Shown piece after piece: positions 15,153-18,546 of a stretch of DNA of 18,546 bases. This DNA comes from Desulfuromonadaceae bacterium (GTDB taxonomy: Bacteria > Desulfobacterota > Desulfuromonadia > Desulfuromonadales > Syntrophotaleaceae): NCBI GenBank assembly GCA_021107335.1, contig JAIOSZ010000127.1, positions 1-18,546 of the forward strand, written 5' to 3'. Numbering within the stretch: position 1 is the stretch's first letter; each line of letters starts with the position of its first letter. The translations under genes were made by a program, and so were the position numbers. Under the pieces are notes generated by a model. The model was not told the origin of the DNA and did not search any database. It worked only from the letters and a program-made list of their open reading frames with translations.

Positions 15153-17704
15153 GACACCACCACATTGACCAAACGACCAGGAACCACAATCACCTTGCGT
15201 ACGGTCTTGCCTTCAATAAAACGAGCCACGTTATCTTCTGCCAGCGCAGCAGTGCGTAGCGTCTCTTCGGCAGCATTGGTGGGAACGGTCACCTTACCGC
15301 GCACTTTACCATTAACCTGCACGACAATGGTTTTCTCATCTTCCACCAAAGCTGCCGGCTCAAAGTCAGGCCAGCCGGCGTGCTCGACCCCCTCGTCATG
15401 ACCGAGTACCAGCCACAGCTCTTCGCTGAAATGAGGAACAAAGGGTGCCAGCAGCAGTACTATTGCCTCCAGCGCTTCCCGAACCACACCGGGGCACTGT
15501 TCCTTGGCATCGAAAGCATAGACGGCATTGACCAACTCCATCACTGCAGAGATTGCCGTATTGAAATGGAAACTCCCATCGATATCCTCGGTGACCTTCT
15601 TGATGGTCCTGTGGGTCTGCCGTCGCAGAGCCTTTCCCTTATCGCTAGAATCGCTTTGCAGCGATGCGCCGGACACCAGGTCGAAATTATCGTAGACCGC
15701 TCGCCAGACTCGATTCAGAAAACGGTAACAACCTTCAACCCCCTGCTCGTTCCATTCAAGGTCTTTTTCCGGTGGGGCAGCAAACAGCGAAAATAGTCGC
15801 GCGGTATCGGCGCCATAGCGACTGATAAGCTGATCGGGATCAACCACGTTCTTCTTCGATTTGCTCATCTTTTCATTGCGCCCGAGGACCGCTGGCTGGC
15901 CACACTTACTGCAGCAGTCATCGACGACCTCTTCGGGAAACAGCCAGCCGTGCTCGGGGCAGGAACGGGTCTCCATGCAGACCATGCCCTGCGTAAGCAG
16001 ATTACGAATGGGCTCGTCGACAGACATCATACCCAGGTCCCGCAATACCTTGGTGAAAAAGCGAGCATAGAGCAGATGCATGACCGCATGTTCGATGCCG
16101 CCAATGTATTGATCGATGGGTAGCCAGTAATCCACTGCCGAAGGATCAATGGGTCCTTCGTTAAATTGAGGACAGGCGTAACGGGCGAAATACCAGGAAC
16201 TTTCGACAAAAGTATCAAAAGTATCGGTTTCGCGCCGCGCCTTGCCACCGCACTGGGGACAATCCGCATAGAGAAAGTCCTCGTGGCGGGCTAGCGGGCT
16301 GCCTCCTTCACCGGAAACCGAGACATCTTGGGGCAACACGACCGGCAACTGATCCTCCGGGACCGGGACCGCACCGCACTGTTCGCAGTACAGAATTGGG
16401 ATCGGTGTTCCCCAGTAACGCTGACGGGAAACCCCCCAGTCGCGCAGGCGGAAATTGACGGTTTTACGACCGATACCCTGCTCCTCAAGATAATCGGCAA
16501 TCTTCTCCTTGGCCGCTTCGTTGGCGAGACCGTCAAAGGGGCCGGAGTTAATCATCTGTCCGGTGCCTGTCCAGGCTTCGGTCATGGTTGCCGTGTCGAA
16601 GGGTTCCCCTTCCGGTTGAATAACCACCTGCAAAGGGATGTCATATTTGCCAGCAAACTCAAAATCCCGTTGATCGTGGGTGGGAACGGCCATAACCGCG
16701 CCGGTGCCGTAATCCATCAGCACAAAATTAGCCAGATACACAGGGATCCGCTGCAAGGTTACCGGGTTGATGCAGTAGGCGCCGGTAAAGATGCCCTCTT
16801 TTTCATATTCACCACTGACCCGTTTGGTTTTATCCTGGGATCGCACCTTGGCGATAAAGGCCTCTACGGCGGACCGCTGTTCTGCTGAAGCCAGCTCCAA
16901 GGCCATGGGATGTTCCGGCGCCAGACTCATAAAGGTCGCCCCGTAAAGGGTGTCCTGACGAGTAGTAAAGACCTTGATGATCGCCTCGGAATTGTCCACC
17001 GCAAAATCGACCTCGCAGCCAGTGCTACGGCCGATCCAGTTGCGTTGCATGGTCAGTACCGGCTCCGGCCAACCACTAAGGTTATAGGTTTCATCAAGCA
17101 GTTCTTGGGCATAGTCGGTTATTTTAAAAAACCATTGCTCTAATTCTTTCTGCTCAACTTCGCAGTCGCAGCGCCAACAACGACCATCCTCAACCTGTTC
17201 ATTGGCAAGCACCGTCTGACACGGTTCACACCAGTTGACGAAGGAACTCTTTTTATAGGTCAGACCCCTTTCGAACATCTTCAAAAAGATCAACTGTTCC
17301 CAACGATAATATTCGACATCACAGGTAGCAAACTCCCGCTGCCAATCGTAGGCAAAGCCCATCTTTTTAAGCTGTGAACGCATATGAGCGATATTTTCGT
17401 AGGTCCACTTGGCCGGATGGGTACCATGCTGAATGGCCGCATTTTCCGCCGGCATTCCGAAGGCGTCCCAGCCCATGGGATGGAGTACATTTAAGCCCTG
17501 CATACGCTTGAATCGTGCTACCACATCGCCGATGGAGTAATTGCGCACGTGGCCCATGTGAATACGCCCCGAAGGATAGGGAAACATCTCAAGCAGATAG
17601 TACTTCTGTTTTTCGGGATCTTCCCGCACCGCAAAAGTATGCTGCTCATCCCATTGCTGTTGCCATTTCTGTTCAATGGCAGCCGCATCGTAGCGCTCTT
17701 GCAT
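15149..17704 (-). CDS. leuS: Leucine--tRNA ligase
   Basis: 851-residue class I synthetase. Seen: N-terminal [16 protein letters not shown], the HIGH-type motif HMGH (residues 49-52) in [17 protein letters not shown], a zinc-type cysteine set ([21 protein letters not shown]), the CP1 editing domain ([40 protein letters not shown]), [18 protein letters not shown], further CxxC pairs (CEQCG, CPQCGG, CSKCG), and KMSKS (612-616) followed by KKNVVDPD. An anticodon-binding domain and a C-terminal domain ([11 protein letters not shown]) complete it. The start is the ATG at 17704-17702 (MQERYDAA) after GGAGGA. Upstream in-frame codons to 17734 add an atypical [10 protein letters not shown] and place the RBS inside the gene. 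No T-box or leader peptide is seen. Confidence 0.97.
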   Translation of the reverse strand: MQERYDAAAIEQKWQQQWDEQHTFAVREDPEKQKYYLLEMFPYPSGRIHMGHVRNYSIGDVVARFKRMQGLNVLHPMGWDAFGMPAENAAIQHGTHPAKWTYENIAHMRSQLKKMGFAYDWQREFATCDVEYYRWEQLIFLKMFERGLTYKKSSFVNWCEPCQTVLANEQVEDGRCWRCDCEVEQKELEQWFFKITDYAQELLDETYNLSGWPEPVLTMQRNWIGRSTGCEVDFAVDNSEAIIKVFTTRQDTLYGATFMSLAPEHPMALELASAEQRSAVEAFIAKVRSQDKTKRVSGEYEKEGIFTGAYCINPVTLQRIPVYLANFVLMDYGTGAVMAVPTHDQRDFEFAGKYDIPLQVVIQPEGEPFDTATMTEAWTGTGQMINSGPFDGLANEAAKEKIADYLEEQGIGRKTVNFRLRDWGVSRQRYWGTPIPILYCEQCGAVPVPEDQLPVVLPQDVSVSGEGGSPLARHEDFLYADCPQCGGKARRETDTFDTFVESSWYFARYACPQFNEGPIDPSAVDYWLPIDQYIGGIEHAVMHLLYARFFTKVLRDLGMMSVDEPIRNLLTQGMVCMETRSCPEHGWLFPEEVVDDCCSKCGQPAVLGRNEKMSKSKKNVVDPDQLISRYGADTARLFSLFAAPPEKDLEWNEQGVEGCYRFLNRVWRAVYDNFDLVSGASLQSDSSDKGKALRRQTHRTIKKVTEDIDGSFHFNTAISAVMELVNAVYAFDAKEQCPGVVREALEAIVLLLAPFVPHFSEELWLVLGHDEGVEHAGWPDFEPAALVEDEKTIVVQVNGKVRGKVTVPTNAAEETLRTAALAEDNVARFIEGKTVRKVIVVPGRLVNVVVS

Positions 17705-17734
17705 AGTTCCTCCACAACCCATTGGGGCCATCAA

Positions 17735-17764
17735 ATATAAACAGTAAAGCCGGCCAGCGCCGGC
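17735..17764 (-). terminator. Hairpin with U-rich tail between infA and leuS
   Basis: Minus strand: GCCGGC, loop GCTG, GCCGGC, then TTTACTGTTTATATTT. The stem is six G-C pairs; the tail is U-rich but interrupted. It may terminate the infA transcript or attenuate leuS, whose own promoter I could not identify convincingly in 17765-17877. Confidence 0.45.
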
Positions 17765-17877
17765 GTCACATGAAAGAATGAATCTCTTGAGCTTTGGCCT
17801 TTAACGGGACATGCTGCAGAAAGACAAGGTCCTTTATGCAACAAAACTCTTAGAGTAAAGGGCCCTTATCAGCTCCA

Positions 17878-18096
17878 TTATTTTTCGCGATAGGTGATCC
17901 GGCCACGGGTCAGGTCATAGGGCGACAATTCGACGGTCACCCGGTCGCCGGGCAGAATACGAATATAAAATTTACGCATCTTGCCGGAAATATGCGCCAA
18001 CACAACATGCCCGTTATCGAGTTTGACCCGAAACATGGCATTAGGCAGCGGTTCAACAACCGAGCCTTCAACTTCAATCGCTTCTTCTTTAGCCAA
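17878..18096 (-). CDS. infA: Translation initiation factor IF-1 (TTG start codon)
   Basis: 72-residue OB-fold (S1-like) factor that occupies the 30S A site during initiation. Seen: (M)[50 protein letters not shown] and the C-terminal [13 protein letters not shown], co-linear with the 72-residue family. The start is TTG at 18096-18094, with GAAGGAGG five bases upstream. A longer in-frame reading back to 18156 adds hydrophobic residues foreign to IF-1 and covers the promoter region. No ATG gives the right N-terminus. It is preceded by a promoter set in palindromes and followed 173 bp later by leuS. Confidence 0.96.
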   Translation of the reverse strand: MAKEEAIEVEGSVVEPLPNAMFRVKLDNGHVVLAHISGKMRKFYIRILPGDRVTVELSPYDLTRGRITYREK

Positions 18097-18157
18097 TGCA
18101 GCCTCCTTCAAAGTGTCCGATATAATAATCGCTAAAATGAGCGTACAAACCTGCAAT

Positions 18158-18187
18158 ATTTAACATAATAGCCCCGGCTATTGTCAA
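18158..18187 (-). promoter_or_regulatory. Predicted promoter of infA
   Basis: Minus strand consensus TTGACA (18187-18182) and TTAAAT (18163-18158) with an 18-base spacer. The predicted leader is about 55-60 bases. The -35 lies in one inverted repeat and the spacer holds another. A weaker AT-rich -10-like TATTAT near 18120 could mark a second start. Confidence 0.6.
18167..18182. repeat. Perfect inverted repeat in the infA promoter spacer
   Basis: AATAGCC-CC-GGCTATT on the plus strand: seven-base arms around a two-base centre, filling the region between -10 and -35 of the infA promoter. No U tract follows, so a DNA operator is likelier than a terminator. The protein is unknown. Confidence 0.7.
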
Positions 18188-18202
18188 GGATTAGTCCTTG
18201 AC
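18183..18202. repeat. Perfect inverted repeat containing the infA -35 box
   Basis: GTCAAGGA-TTAG-TCCTTGAC on the plus strand: eight-base perfect arms with a four-base centre. It directly abuts the repeat at 18167-18182. The arm nearest infA supplies five of the six bases of the TTGACA -35 box on the minus strand. Confidence 0.75.
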
Positions 18203-18408
18203 CCACGAAACATAGAAGGCTTTTCCCTAAAGGCCTTCCATTACCTCAACTCGATGGACTAGAGGCGAACCGCCTTAAAACAAAGTAGAAAACGAGCTGA
18301 TCCGCCAGGAATGTAAAGGAGGAAGGTCTTAAGGGCGGGAACTGTGACACAATAGATTGTCAGGCCGCTGCCATGCCAACATTATCGCGACCGTGCCCAA
18401 ATAATTAA
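18203..18408. other. Intergenic region with several imperfect inverted repeats, no gene seen
   Basis: About 200 bases between the receiver-protein stop and the infA promoter. No ORF with RBS and no tRNA. GAAGGC/GCCTTC arms form a hairpin near 18213-18238. CCGCCTTAA (about 18270-18278) can pair with TTAAGGGCGG (about 18329-18338) with one bulge. ACAAT-AG-ATTGT lies at 18349-18360. None has a clear U tract. Confidence 0.4.
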
Positions 18409-18546
18409 TCAAGGCAGAAAACGTTGAATCGTTTCGATGACCATGGCCGACTTAAAAGGCTTGGTAATATACCAGTCAGCTCCGACGGCCTCGCCACGGG
18501 CCATGTCATCGCCGGTTTTTTTAGCCGTGACCATAATGACAGGAAT
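18409..18546 (-). CDS. Response-regulator receiver domain protein, C-terminal 45 residues
   Basis: Only the end of the gene is in the window. The 45 visible residues start IPVIMVTAK and include GADWYITKPFK, ending in TIQRFLP before a TGA stop at 18411-18409. The Thr of VTAK (the signalling Thr/Ser after strand 4) and the Lys-Pro of TKPF (strand 5) are the conserved switch residues of CheY-like receivers. The phosphoacceptor Asp lies outside. No output domain follows, so the protein ends with its receiver: either a stand-alone CheY-like protein or one with an N-terminal partner domain. Its partner kinase and role cannot be told from here. Confidence 0.88.
   Translation of the reverse strand: MPVIMVTAKKTGDDMARGEAVGADWYITKPFKSAMVIETIQRFLP

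Noticed and set aside
17867..17885. Palindrome AAGGGCCCTT just after the infA stop
   Set aside because: It is a self-complementary ten-mer with no loop and no U tract, so it is not a terminator, and nothing else supports a function.
1..18546. Search for CRISPR arrays, insertion sequences, phage genes, toxin-antitoxin or defence systems
   Set aside because: No regularly spaced repeats, transposase motifs, flanking direct repeats or unexplained coding blocks were seen. All long coding regions belong to core housekeeping families.

Overview
The window is a dense, almost fully co-oriented block of bacterial housekeeping genes. All coding sequences except rpsT are on the minus strand. Gene order, a RpoS-type sigma factor, LptE (hence an LPS outer membrane), IHF alpha, an NlpD-like protein and a base composition near 50% GC by eye point to a Gram-negative proteobacterium in the broad sense. 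A Desulfuromonadales/Geobacter-Pelobacter-like deltaproteobacterium (Desulfobacterota) is my best guess, inferred from order and protein flavour rather than a search.

Read in the transcription direction of the minus strand (high to low coordinates), the layout is as follows. The C-terminal end of a CheY-like receiver protein (18546-18409) is followed by a repeat-rich intergenic region. Next is infA (IF-1) behind a promoter embedded in two abutting palindromes, then leuS-lptE-holA. That last group ends at a bidirectional terminator shared with the convergent plus-strand gene rpsT (S20). murJ diverges from rpsT. Then come tRNA-Val(GAC) with its own strong promoter and terminator, and the translation operon thrS-infC-rpmI-rplT-pheS-pheT-ihfA. 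The conserved continuation is a MerR-type regulator, then surE-pcm-yqaA/dedA-nlpD-rpoS. rpoS runs off the left edge.

Functionally this is translation (three aminoacyl-tRNA synthetases, IF-1, IF-3, L35, L20, S20, one tRNA) joined to nucleoid architecture (IHF), envelope building (MurJ, LptE, NlpD) and the stationary-phase set (SurE, Pcm, RpoS). I found no mobile element, CRISPR array, phage gene, toxin-antitoxin pair or unknown gene cassette. Every long ORF resolves to a known family or to the shadow of one.

The noteworthy content is regulatory. infC starts with the rare codon ATA, while infA, rpsT and surE start with TTG. A perfect match to the IHF consensus lies on the -35 box of the ihfA promoter. 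Strong terminator hairpins sit directly in front of thrS and pheS with no visible promoter after them, which suggests attenuation. Two perfect inverted repeats abut one another across the -35 and spacer of the infA promoter.
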